A stretch of 26,536 nucleotides of DNA, taken from contig CAIYWM010000859.1 in assembly GCA_903929895.1 (NCBI GenBank), forward strand, positions 1-26,536. Reading direction: 5' to 3'. This document shows positions 1-6,589 of the stretch, piece by piece. Source of the DNA: an uncultured Alphaproteobacteria bacterium. Its GTDB lineage: Bacteria > Pseudomonadota > Alphaproteobacteria > Reyranellales > Reyranellaceae. How positions within the stretch are numbered: the first letter of the stretch is position 1; every line of letters starts with the position of its first letter. The notes under the pieces were generated by a model. The model did not search any database, had not been told where the DNA came from, and saw nothing but the letters and a program-made list of their open reading frames with translations. The position numbers and the translations under genes are program-made.

Positions 1-689
1 CTGACGATCTCCGCCACCTCCCCCAGCCTCCGCACCTCCCACTCCCCGCGAAACCCCGGCAGCCGCGTCCGGCCAGTGAGCAGCTGCTGCATGGCCGCCT
101 GCTTCACGTCGCGCTGCTTGGCGATCCGCCGGTCCAGCCCGTCGAGCAGCGCGTCCACGTCGCTCAGCGCCGCGGCGATGGCGCGTTGTTCTTGAAAATC
201 AGGGAATGGAATCTCCAATGCGCGAACATCACCACTGTTGATCGCTGGGTAATTCGATCCAGTAAGCAGCGCATCAATCTGACTGGACGTTTGCTTCGTG
301 AACAACTGAAAAAACAAGTATCCAGAATGCGTTACACCCTGGTGACAGCGCACGACACAAAACCCGGTCGAACAAACCCAGTCATTTTCAGCGAGTGAAA
401 ACAACAAATGTGACTGCAGATTCGGGCGAACTGTAGAGACAAGCACATCGCCAAGTCTTAGCTTTCGTCGTGCTCGAGACGGAGCAGTGGCAAATCGCTG
501 TGTAGAGTAACTGCGAAGTTGACCACGATCGACGTCTTCAAGGGCCACATAGTTAAATGAGAAATCCGACTTCGTCTCACTACTGAGATTTTCGGGATCT
601 ATCTCCGCCACCTCCCCCAGCCTCCGCACCTCCCACTCCTCCGGGATCACGCCCACCTCAGTCAGCTTGTAGCCGCGCTTCACGTCCAT
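1..689 (-). CDS. hsdS: Type I restriction-modification specificity subunit HsdS (partial, C-terminus off the left edge)
   Basis: HsdS supplies DNA sequence recognition for a type I restriction-modification complex with HsdM and HsdR. The frame is open for 229 codons from the ATG at 689 and runs off the window. It begins with a typical half-repeat (KLTEVGVIPEEWEVRRLGE, residues 9-25), then the first target recognition domain (about residues 30-165). The central conserved region follows, with a PDFQEQRAIAAALSDVDALL motif near residue 165 and a helical spacer ending QQLLTGRTRLPGF, and then the start of the second domain (GEWEVRRLGEVAEI). The start codon overlaps the end of hsdM by 10 bases, so the two genes are cotranslated. 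DNA for the first recognition domain is close to 50% G+C in sampled lines, far below its surroundings, which is usual for exchanged recognition domains. The identity as HsdS is certain; the target sequence cannot be read from this. Confidence 0.95.
   Translation of the reverse strand, partial: MDVKRGYKLTEVGVIPEEWEVRRLGEVAEIDPENLSSETKSDFSFNYVALEDVDRGQLRSYSTQRFATAPSRARRKLRLGDVLVSTVRPNLQSHLLFSLAENDWVCSTGFCVVRCHQGVTHSGYLFFQLFTKQTSSQIDALLTGSNYPAINSGDVRALEIPFPDFQEQRAIAAALSDVDALLDGLDRRIAKQRDVKQAAMQQLLTGRTRLPGFRGEWEVRRLGEVAEIV
7..45. repeat. 39-bp direct repeat, copy 2 (start of second HsdS recognition half)
   Basis: This copy is identical over 39 bases to 601-639. It encodes the EWEVRRLGEVAEI segment that opens the second half of HsdS. 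Homologous half-repeats are normal in HsdS at protein level, but perfect identity in DNA over 39 bases suggests recent duplication or ongoing recombination. Confidence 0.95.
601..639. repeat. 39-bp direct repeat, copy 1 (start of first HsdS recognition half)
   Basis: This is the perfect match to 7-45, encoding the same EWEVRRLGEVAEI segment near the HsdS N-terminus. The two copies are in direct orientation and the same reading frame. Recombination between them would delete or swap the 594-bp unit carrying the first recognition domain and central helix while keeping the frame (594 is a multiple of 3). Confidence 0.95.
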
Positions 690-2779
690 GACGCCCCCAT
701 CTTCTGCAGGTGCCGCTGCACGCGCGCCGTCAGCGCATCGACCTCGTCCTCGAGCTGCGGCAGCGGCGCGGCGTAGCGCTCGGCCAGCTGACGGATGCGG
801 CCGGTCAGCGTCTGCGAGACGCGGTCCAGTTCGCCGGCCACGGCGGCGGCGAGCTGCGCCATCCATTTGTCCTCCACCACCAGCGCGCGAATGTCGGCCT
901 CGCCGAGCGCGGCGTATTTGGCGCAGGCCAGCACATCGAGCGCGGCGTCCTGCTCCTTCACGGATTTCTTCAGCGCCGCCTCGCCCTCGGACAGTTCCAG
1001 CCAGCACTGCAGCACGGCGCGCTCGTCGTGCGCGTCTGCGTCGCCGCGGATCTCCTTCAGCCGCGCGGCGACGTCGGCCTTCGCGATTTTCTCGAGCGCA
1101 CCGAGCGCGCCGTCCTCGCCGCCGTGTTCCTCCTCCAGCTCGGCGATGCGCGCGGCCGCGGCGTCGAGCTCGGCCTGCGCCGCGTCCAGCGCCGCTTGCT
1201 CCTGCGCGAAGTAGCGCGCCACGATCAGCGGCTTCGGCGCCAGGTCGCACGCCCAGCCCTTGTCCCTGCGCCTGCCCTTCTTGTCGGTTTCGAACAGGCG
1301 CGTCGGCGCGGCCGTCCAGCCGTCGGCGGTGATCAGATAGGCGTCGTCCTGCAGGGTCGCCGCCCAGAAGTCCAGCAGGTGCTGGTAGATGTCGTAGGCG
1401 TCGAGCAGCGGGACGCGGCGAAAGGCGCCGAGCAGCGACTCGGCGAGGGCGTCGATCAGCGCGCGAGGGTGCGCGTCTTTGCCGAAGGCGGCGAGCTGCG
1501 GGGCGGCGGCGGTGCGCCACGTCGTGAACGTGCGCTGTGCGCGCTTCTGGAACGCGACGAACTCGGGGTGGCCGAGGATCGTCGGCTTGACCTCGGCGAG
1601 CGGCAGGCGCAGGCGGGCGTAGCCCGGGCGGCCGGCGGATTCGAACAGGGCGGTGCGCAGGCCGGGCAGCACCTGCCAGTACGGGGCGAGCGGGCTGTCC
1701 GGCGCGTCGAGATCGCGCTCGGGGATGCCGCCGCGCAGGTGCGCGTCGATGTCGTGCAGGTCCTCCGGTTCGGAGACGTCGATGTAGCGCGGCAGGTTCA
1801 GGTTGAAGTCGTTCTTCGGGTCGGCGATTTCGGCGAGCGGCACCATGCGCGCGTAGCGCGGCGCGTCGACCAGCTTCGTGAACGCGTCGACGATGCGGTG
1901 AATATCCTGTTCGCGCAGGCGGTTCTTGGCGCCGTCCTTGCGAAAGCCCTTCGACGCGTCGATCATGAACACGCCTTTGCGCGCGGCGGCGTTTTCCTTG
2001 TCGAGCACCAGCACGCAGGCGGGGATGCCGGTGCCGTAGAACAGGTTGGCCGGCAGCCCGATGATGCCCTTCAGAATTCCCGAGCGCACCAGCTGCGTGC
2101 GGATGGCCGCTTCGGCGTTGCCGCGGAAGAGCACGCCGTGCGGCAGGATGCACGCGGCTTTGCCGGTGCTCTTCATACTGCGGACGATGTGCAGCAGAAA
2201 GGCGTAGTCGCCCTGCTTGGCCGGCGGCACGCCCCAGGCGAAGCGCTGATGCGGGTCGGCTTCGGGCGTCAGGCCGATCGTCCACGTCTTCACCGAGAAC
2301 GGCGGGTTGGCGACGACGTAGTCGTACGTGCGCAGATTCTGACCGTCCTTGTCCTTGAACTTCGGGTCGGCGAGCGTGTTGCCGGAGAGGATCTTCGCTT
2401 CTGGGAAGCCGTGCAGGATCATGTTCATGCGGGCGAGGCCGGCGGTGGTGACGTCCATCTCCTGCCCCTCGAGCGTGATGCGCTTGCCGGCCTGCGCGGC
2501 GACCTTGAGCAGCAGCGAGCCCGAGCCGCACGTCGGGTCGTAGGCGGTGGTGGCGGCGCGCGTGTTGTGCGGCCCGATGCCGATCACGTGCGCGAGCACG
2601 CGGCTGACCTCGGACGGCGTGTAGAACTGGCCCTTGCTCTTGCCGCTCTCAGTGGCGAAGTGGCGCATCAGGTATTCGTACGCGTCGCCGAGGATGTCGT
2701 CGTGGTCGGCGCGGTTGCCGGAGAAATCCAGCTCCGGCTTTTGAAAGATGCCGATCAGGTTGGTGAGGCGATCGACCAT
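680..2779 (-). CDS. hsdM: Type I restriction-modification DNA methyltransferase subunit HsdM, N-terminally short
   Basis: HsdM carries the adenine-N6 methyltransferase of a type I system and binds S-adenosylmethionine. The SAM motif DPTCGSGSLLLKVA is at residues 81-94 and the catalytic NPPF motif at 158-161. The characteristic DDILGDAYEYLMRHFA and GKSKGQFYTPSEV segments lie at residues 27-58. The C-terminal third (about 530-690) is rich in Ala/Glu/Leu heptads and likely forms coiled coils that contact HsdS. In most HsdM proteins 100 or more residues of N-terminal helical domain precede the YEYL segment; here only about 34 do. The same frame stays open upstream through a recognisable LNARLTRSDFPDFNDP segment to a stop near 2887, but without an ATG or GTG, so the annotated ATG at 2779 is probably not the ancestral start. 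No hsdR is in the window. The methyltransferase core looks intact, but activity is uncertain. Confidence 0.88.
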   Translation of the reverse strand: MVDRLTNLIGIFQKPELDFSGNRADHDDILGDAYEYLMRHFATESGKSKGQFYTPSEVSRVLAHVIGIGPHNTRAATTAYDPTCGSGSLLLKVAAQAGKRITLEGQEMDVTTAGLARMNMILHGFPEAKILSGNTLADPKFKDKDGQNLRTYDYVVANPPFSVKTWTIGLTPEADPHQRFAWGVPPAKQGDYAFLLHIVRSMKSTGKAACILPHGVLFRGNAEAAIRTQLVRSGILKGIIGLPANLFYGTGIPACVLVLDKENAAARKGVFMIDASKGFRKDGAKNRLREQDIHRIVDAFTKLVDAPRYARMVPLAEIADPKNDFNLNLPRYIDVSEPEDLHDIDAHLRGGIPERDLDAPDSPLAPYWQVLPGLRTALFESAGRPGYARLRLPLAEVKPTILGHPEFVAFQKRAQRTFTTWRTAAAPQLAAFGKDAHPRALIDALAESLLGAFRRVPLLDAYDIYQHLLDFWAATLQDDAYLITADGWTAAPTRLFETDKKGRRRDKGWACDLAPKPLIVARYFAQEQAALDAAQAELDAAAARIAELEEEHGGEDGALGALEKIAKADVAARLKEIRGDADAHDERAVLQCWLELSEGEAALKKSVKEQDAALDVLACAKYAALGEADIRALVVEDKWMAQLAAAVAGELDRVSQTLTGRIRQLAERYAAPLPQLEDEVDALTARVQRHLQKMGASWT

Positions 2780-2885
2780 CGCCTGACCTTCGCCGAGCTT
2801 GTTCGGGTCGTTGAAGTCGGGGAAGTCGCTGCGGGTGAGCCGCGCGTTCAGGTGTGTAGTCCTGACGTGCCATTTCTCGCTCCTT
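2780..2885 (-). pseudogene. Out-of-frame 5' end of hsdM with its own ribosome binding site
   Basis: An ideal Shine-Dalgarno AAGGAG (2880-2885) sits 6 bases before an ATG at 2873. That ATG opens MARQDYTPERAA in the wrong frame. Shifting by one base near 2853-2858 would join MARQDYT to the hsdM frame at LNARLTRSDF, directly ahead of the annotated start. I read this as a one-base frameshift or a decayed start region of hsdM. A sequencing error is an alternative explanation. If translation does not begin at 2873, it must start weakly at 2779. Confidence 0.55.
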
Positions 2886-2888
2886 CAA

Positions 2889-2974
2889 AGCTCAAAATGG
2901 CTGGAATCCCAAATCTCAAACTGGTTCGCCTTCCGGGCGGCAGTGCGTGCGCGGTTAGGATCGCTTATTGCGTG
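2889..2974 (-). other. Possible 3' remnant of a lost gene between hydrolase and hsdM
   Basis: Directly downstream of the hydrolase stop, and in the same frame, a short open stretch reads ARKANQFEIWDSSHFEL and then a TGA that overlaps the AAGGAG ribosome binding site of the hsdM region. It has no start codon. The overlap of stop and ribosome binding site is what a genuine upstream operon gene would leave, so it may be the tail of a gene removed by recombination. I do not recognise the peptide. Confidence 0.3.
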
Positions 2975-3793
2975 CTACTGCGGTTGCGCCAGCACCCAGC
3001 GGATTGCCTCCACCACCGCATCAGGCTTTTCACTCGGAATGTTGTGATTGCTATTGATCCTGCGGATTTGCGCCGTCGGATAAAGCCGTGCGAAATCGGC
3101 CCGCTTGGCCCTGTCGAAGGTCGCAGCTGGGCCGCTGTCGTCATTCCGCGCCAACAGGATAACGGTCGCGATGCGAGCGGAGAGTGGAGGTGCCGCCAGC
3201 ACCTCCGCGCCAGTTTGCGTTAAGGCGTCGAACTCCTGGCGGATCGGCCCAATCCCCCCGGCGAGCGCCATGATACCCGAAGCAAGGGCGCCACGATTCG
3301 CGAGTGATCCCTCGCCCTCAAACTGAGTGGGATGGGTCGAATCTACAAGAACCAGCCCCGCGACCTCCTCGGGATGGAGCCTTGCATAGAGCTGCATGTA
3401 GAGTCCGCCTGCGGAATGGCCAACCAGCACATAGGGCGGCTTCAGGCTACTCCCCCGAAGGAGCGTGCGCAGTTCCTCCACGATAGCCGTGCCATCTCGC
3501 GGCCGCTCGGTCGAGGCGCTGCGCCCAATACCGGGGCGGTCATAGGCGAAGACAGCATTCGTCCGCGCGACCTCGCGAAATATGGCCGTCCAACTCTCCT
3601 TGTGCGCTCCCAAGCCAGCTTCGAACACGACCGTTGGGGCCGCCCCAGGCAGATGCGACACCTCGACATTTCCGTCGATGCCACGTGCACTTTGCGCACC
3701 CGGCAAGGTGGCGCAGCCAGCAAGTAGCGACGCGGAGAGGATAAAGACGGCAGCCAAGGCCACTCGAAGGTTCGTGTAAGGCCGATCTGTCAC
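2975..3793 (-). CDS. Lipoprotein alpha/beta hydrolase
   Basis: This is a 272-residue alpha/beta-hydrolase-fold enzyme, probably an esterase or related hydrolase of unknown substrate, anchored to a membrane as a lipoprotein. The N-terminus has a hydrophobic stretch ending in the lipobox LAGC (Cys27). The nucleophile elbow VGHSAGG gives Ser127, the oxyanion-side motif is FEAGLGAHKESW (57-68), and a DRPGIGRS segment lies at 85-92. The catalytic His is probably in NSNHNIPSE near residue 250. The start is GTG at 3793; no nearby ATG gives the signal peptide. It sits between the restriction genes and a regulator pair on the same strand, with 64 bases to the next gene, and shows no obvious functional link to either. 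Confidence 0.85.
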   Translation of the reverse strand: MTDRPYTNLRVALAAVFILSASLLAGCATLPGAQSARGIDGNVEVSHLPGAAPTVVFEAGLGAHKESWTAIFREVARTNAVFAYDRPGIGRSASTERPRDGTAIVEELRTLLRGSSLKPPYVLVGHSAGGLYMQLYARLHPEEVAGLVLVDSTHPTQFEGEGSLANRGALASGIMALAGGIGPIRQEFDALTQTGAEVLAAPPLSARIATVILLARNDDSGPAATFDRAKRADFARLYPTAQIRRINSNHNIPSEKPDAVVEAIRWVLAQPQ

Positions 3794-3857
3794 TTCGAAA
3801 TTCCAGTCTGCCGGGTGTCATCTCGTGTTTCGTCTAGTCGGCATGCAGGAGCCCGAT

Positions 3858-4076
3858 TCATGGATGGCCGACGTCCGGCACAAACTCGAGAATGTCGCCC
3901 GGCTGGCACGCCAGCACGGAGCAGATCTTCGACAGTGTCTCGAAGCGTATGCCGCGCACCTTGCCGGATTTGAGCAAAGACACGTTCTGCTCGGTGAGAC
4001 CGATCCGTTCGGCAAGCTCTTTGGAGCGCATTTTACGCTTGGCAAGCATCACATCGAGATTGACGATTATCGCCAT
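3858..4076 (-). CDS. Small XRE/Cro-CI-family HTH regulator (YozG-like)
   Basis: This 72-residue DNA-binding protein is built almost entirely of one helix-turn-helix (about residues 18-40, SKELAERIGLTEQNVSLLKS), followed by the family tail TLSKICSVLACQPGDILEF. Proteins of this exact layout are annotated as YozG-like transcriptional regulators and usually sit beside a DUF2975 membrane protein, as here. Its ATG at 4076 shares one base with the stop of the upstream gene (TGATG), so the pair is translationally coupled. A TTG one codon earlier is a less likely start. It probably represses its own operon, perhaps through the palindromes at 4676-4712. Confidence 0.9.
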   Translation of the reverse strand: MAIIVNLDVMLAKRKMRSKELAERIGLTEQNVSLLKSGKVRGIRFETLSKICSVLACQPGDILEFVPDVGHP

Positions 4077-4657
4077 CAAAGGATGCTCCGGTTGTCCTCG
4101 TCGAGGCGAACCCCCTCCTGCATCACAAGCGCAAAGGCGAGCATAAAGAGACCGACGACCAGCGCCGTGACGTCGCCCGAACTGACGGACAGGACCAGTT
4201 GCTGCTGACCCGGCGGGTTGGCGCTGGTCATCAGCAGCGCTACCGCCATGCGGACGAAAACGCCGGCAACGGCTGCTGCAACCGCCAGAAGGCCGAGCCG
4301 CTTCAATAACGACGGTGCTCTCGGATCAAATACGGTCGCGGCCCGGCCGAGAAGCCGGAACAGCGTTCGTGCCGACCACATCGCGCCGGCGAAGATCAAG
4401 GCCGGAACGAAGCTGACCAGTCCTGCAGCCGTTAGCGCTGGTCCGCTGGGTTCGACAACGACACCCGCGACTTCGCGGCGCAGCGCGATGGTGAGCGCGT
4501 CCGGCACGAGGGCCAGATAGGCGACATAACCAAGACCCATCACAATTCCGGCGACGGCCGACCACTCCGCAATCCACGCGATGGACCGGAGCCGGCGCCG
4601 ATCGCCCGAGTTGGTCGTGTCATCGATCAGAGGGTGAAAAACGTCGTTGTTTGACAC
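4076..4657 (-). CDS. DUF2975 family membrane protein
   Basis: This 193-residue integral inner-membrane protein has four predicted helices (about 29-51, 75-97, 117-143, 162-181) and the family end motif ALVMQEGVRLDEDNRSIL, typical of DUF2975. Its function is not known. DUF2975 genes are routinely paired with a tiny XRE regulator, and here the stop codon overlaps the regulator start. The start is GTG at 4657 with an AGGA sequence about 7 bases before it. The neighbouring upstream DNA is AT-rich and carries two palindromes. The pair may sense a membrane condition and relay it to the HTH protein, but that is inference from gene order. Confidence 0.85.
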   Translation of the reverse strand: MSNNDVFHPLIDDTTNSGDRRRLRSIAWIAEWSAVAGIVMGLGYVAYLALVPDALTIALRREVAGVVVEPSGPALTAAGLVSFVPALIFAGAMWSARTLFRLLGRAATVFDPRAPSLLKRLGLLAVAAAVAGVFVRMAVALLMTSANPPGQQQLVLSVSSGDVTALVVGLFMLAFALVMQEGVRLDEDNRSIL

Positions 4658-4675
4658 GAGAGAATCCTACATAGG

Positions 4676-4691
4676 CGATATTTAATTATCG
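4676..4691. promoter_or_regulatory. Inverted repeat in the DUF2975-HTH promoter region
   Basis: CGATA (4676-4680) and TATCG (4687-4691) are perfect 5-base arms around an AT-only 6-base centre, 19 bases upstream of the GTG start of the DUF2975 gene. Position and symmetry fit an operator for the operon's own HTH protein. Confidence 0.4.
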
Positions 4692-4696
4692 TAAAA

Positions 4697-4712
4697 CATT
4701 CATTTATGAATG
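4697..4712. promoter_or_regulatory. Second inverted repeat, CATTCAT-TT-ATGAATG
   Basis: Seven-base perfect arms flank two bases. It lies five bases beyond the first palindrome in the same AT-rich promoter region. It may be a second operator half or belong to the divergent, now broken, gene on the plus strand, whose possible ATG lies inside it at 4706. Confidence 0.4.
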
Positions 4713-4818
4713 GCAAACAGTTCTCGAGAGTCTTGATGAGACTACTTGCCCGATCCGTCTTTGTGGTGATTGCCTTCTCGCTTGCAGCCCGGAACGGTAC
4801 CACTCAGGTCCCTTTCGG

Positions 4819-5178
4819 CGCTCAGTCGCATACGCCATCGCCAACAACCGCATGCAGCGCATCGTCGCCGCCCCTGGCCTGCCGAGCGGCATCGCCAACG
4901 GCAACACCAGCGCCAACCAGGTCCTCGGCCAGGTCGAGGCCGGGTACAGGTTCGATCTCGCCGTCCCGGAGCGGACCTCGATCACACCGTTCGGACAGTT
5001 CCAGCTCGCCTCAACCAATCGGCTCGGCTTCACCTAGAGCGGCAGCAGCGTCTACAACCTCGCCGTAGCATCGCAGGTCACCACCTCGGTCCGCACCCCC
5101 TTCGGTGCCGACCTCGCCGCCAGCTTCGAGGTCGGCCGCGGCACGGCGCTCGATCTCGGCCTGCGTCTCAGTGGCCTT
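4819..5178 (+). pseudogene. Autotransporter beta-barrel domain fragment (broken)
   Basis: Frame 1 encodes the middle of an autotransporter outer-membrane beta-domain: RSVAYAIANNRMQRIVAAPG, then GLPSGIANGNTSANQVLGQV, EAGYRFDLAVPERTSITPFG, and, after an in-frame TAG at 5035-5037, SSVYNLAVASQVTTSVRTPF and GTALDLGLRLSG. The same frame continues beyond the stop with good family character, so TAG has probably replaced a sense codon. Homology fades before 4819 and after about 5178, so the passenger domain, the early strands and the C-terminal strand are missing. A possible signal-peptide start at 4706 (MNGKQFSRVLMRLLARSVFV) lies in another frame. The whole region reads as a chimaeric gene remnant. 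Confidence 0.75.
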
Positions 5179-5223
5179 CCGACAGGCGACGCGCGACTTC
5201 AATGCCTGTCATACTGTTTCCCG

Positions 5224-6468
5224 ATGTTGTTGAGAGTGACATTCCCGCTCGCCGCGGCGCACTTCGTGAACCAGGCCGCGCGCACGGTGATGGCGATCGT
5301 CGGGCCGGTGCTGGCCATGGAGCTTGGCCTGTCGGCGGTCGAGCTGGGGACGCTGGCCGCCTGCATGTTCGCCGCCTATGCCGTGACGCAGCTGCCGCTG
5401 GGCGTCGCGCTCGACGCCTTCGGCGCGCGGCGCGTCCAGACGGTGCTGATGGCGCTGGCGGCGCTGGGCTTCGCCATCTTCGCGCTGTCGCCGGGATTCG
5501 CCGGGCTGGCGCTGGGGCGCGTCCTGCTGGGCGTCGGCATCTCGGCCGGGCTGATGGCGGTGCTCAAGGGCAATGCCGACTGGTTCGAGCGCCGCCGCGT
5601 CGCCCAGGTGATCGGCATCTCGACGGCGATCGCCGCGGTCGGCAGCACGGTCACGACCGTGCCGGTACAGGCCCTGCTACCGACGCTCGGCTGGCGCGGC
5701 GTCTTCTGGGTCCTGTGCGCCGTCACGCTCGCGGTCGCGCTCTGGATCTTCCTGTCGGTGCCCGACAAGCCGCGCGCGCCGGGACCGGCGCCGACGCTCG
5801 GGGGCTACCTCGCCTCGAGCGCGCGCATCCTGGCCTCGCCGACCTTCTGGCGCTTCGGCCCGGCGGTCGCGACCATCTCGACCTTCAACTTCGCCTACCT
5901 CGGCCTGTGGGCCGGACCGTGGCTGCGCGACGTTGCCGGCATGGACGGGGCGACCCGGGCCGGCGTGCTGTTCCTCTACACGCTGGCGATGATCGCGGGC
6001 AGCGTCCTGACCGGCAGCGCCGCCAGCCGCGCGGAACGGCTCGGCCTGCCGGCCGTGATCGTGCCCATCGTCGCGCTGGTCGCCGTGGTCGCGGTGCAGG
6101 TCGGCCTGATGCTGCAGCCGCGCGCGTTCGCGGTCGTGCTGGCGCTGTTCCTCGCGATGGCGCTGTTCAGCGCCGCCGGCTCGGTGGGCTACGTGGTGGT
6201 CAACCAGATGTTCCCGCCCGACCTGACCGGCCGGGTCTCGACGGCGACCAACACGGTGGCGCTGGGGCTGGCCTTCGCGGTCCAGGCGGCGGTCGGCTGG
6301 GTCCTCGACCTCTGGCCGCGCACCGCTTCGGGCGGCTGGGATCCTGACGGCTACAGCTGGGCGCTGGGCATGACGGCGGCGCTGCAGGCGGTCGCGGCGC
6401 TGGTCATGGTGACGGCGCTGCGGTCGCACCGCACCCTTTTCGCGAAGACGCCGCCAAAATCGGGATAG
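5224..6468 (+). CDS. MFS transporter
   Basis: This 414-residue major facilitator superfamily permease of the inner membrane has about twelve hydrophobic helices. The MFS loop 2-3 signature appears as GVALDAFGARRVQ (about residues 60-72), and a charged cytoplasmic loop follows helix 6. Late helices contain FSAAGSVGYVVVNQMFPPDLTGR, shown here in parts, a helix-10 loop pattern seen in drug and metabolite MFS exporters. The substrate cannot be assigned. ATG 5224 starts just before helix 1 but has no strong Shine-Dalgarno; it begins inside the debris of the autotransporter fragment, so its native promoter may have been replaced. The next gene is convergent. Confidence 0.88.
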   Translation: MLLRVTFPLAAAHFVNQAARTVMAIVGPVLAMELGLSAVELGTLAACMFAAYAVTQLPLGVALDAFGARRVQTVLMALAALGFAIFALSPGFAGLALGRVLLGVGISAGLMAVLKGNADWFERRRVAQVIGISTAIAAVGSTVTTVPVQALLPTLGWRGVFWVLCAVTLAVALWIFLSVPDKPRAPGPAPTLGGYLASSARILASPTFWRFGPAVATISTFNFAYLGLWAGPWLRDVAGMDGATRAGVLFLYTLAMIAGSVLTGSAASRAERLGLPAVIVPIVALVAVVAVQVGLMLQPRAFAVVLALFLAMALFSAAGSVGYVVVNQMFPPDLTGRVSTATNTVALGLAFAVQAAVGWVLDLWPRTASGGWDPDGYSWALGMTAALQAVAALVMVTALRSHRTLFAKTPPKSG

Positions 6469-6506
6469 CTTGGCGCCGCGACGACATCGTCGGAGTGGAA
6501 CAACCA

Positions 6507-6551
6507 AAATAAACGAAATAAACGAAATAAACGAAATAAACGAAACAATCG
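6507..6551. repeat. 9-bp tandem repeat AAATAAACG, four perfect copies plus one degenerate
   Basis: Four perfect tandem units occupy 6507-6542, and a fifth with two mismatches follows to 6551. The tract is AT-rich within GC-rich DNA and sits between the 3' ends of the convergent MFS and SUMF1-domain genes. On one strand it would read as Ile-Asn-Glu repeats and on the other as Arg-Leu-Phe repeats, but no convincing gene covers it. Copy number is likely to vary among strains by slipped-strand replication. Confidence 0.9.
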
Positions 6552-6589
6552 AAATGAAGAGGCCCCCGGGCGCGATGCCGAGGTTAGCC

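Noticed and set aside
2873..2888. ATG 2873 or the TTG/ATG at 2888 as start of a separate 74-79-residue gene
   Set aside because: The peptide after the first seven residues is the frame-shifted shadow of hsdM and has no independent coding character.
710..3223. 837-codon open frame on the plus strand
   Set aside because: It is antisense to hsdM and into the hydrolase, has the repetitive Arg/Gly/Val/Ala composition of a GC-rich shadow frame, and hsdM on the other strand has clear catalytic motifs.
4770..6347. 525-codon plus-strand frame across the autotransporter remnant and MFS gene
   Set aside because: It overlaps the MFS gene in another frame and is dominated by Arg, Gly and Ala, without membrane segments or domain.
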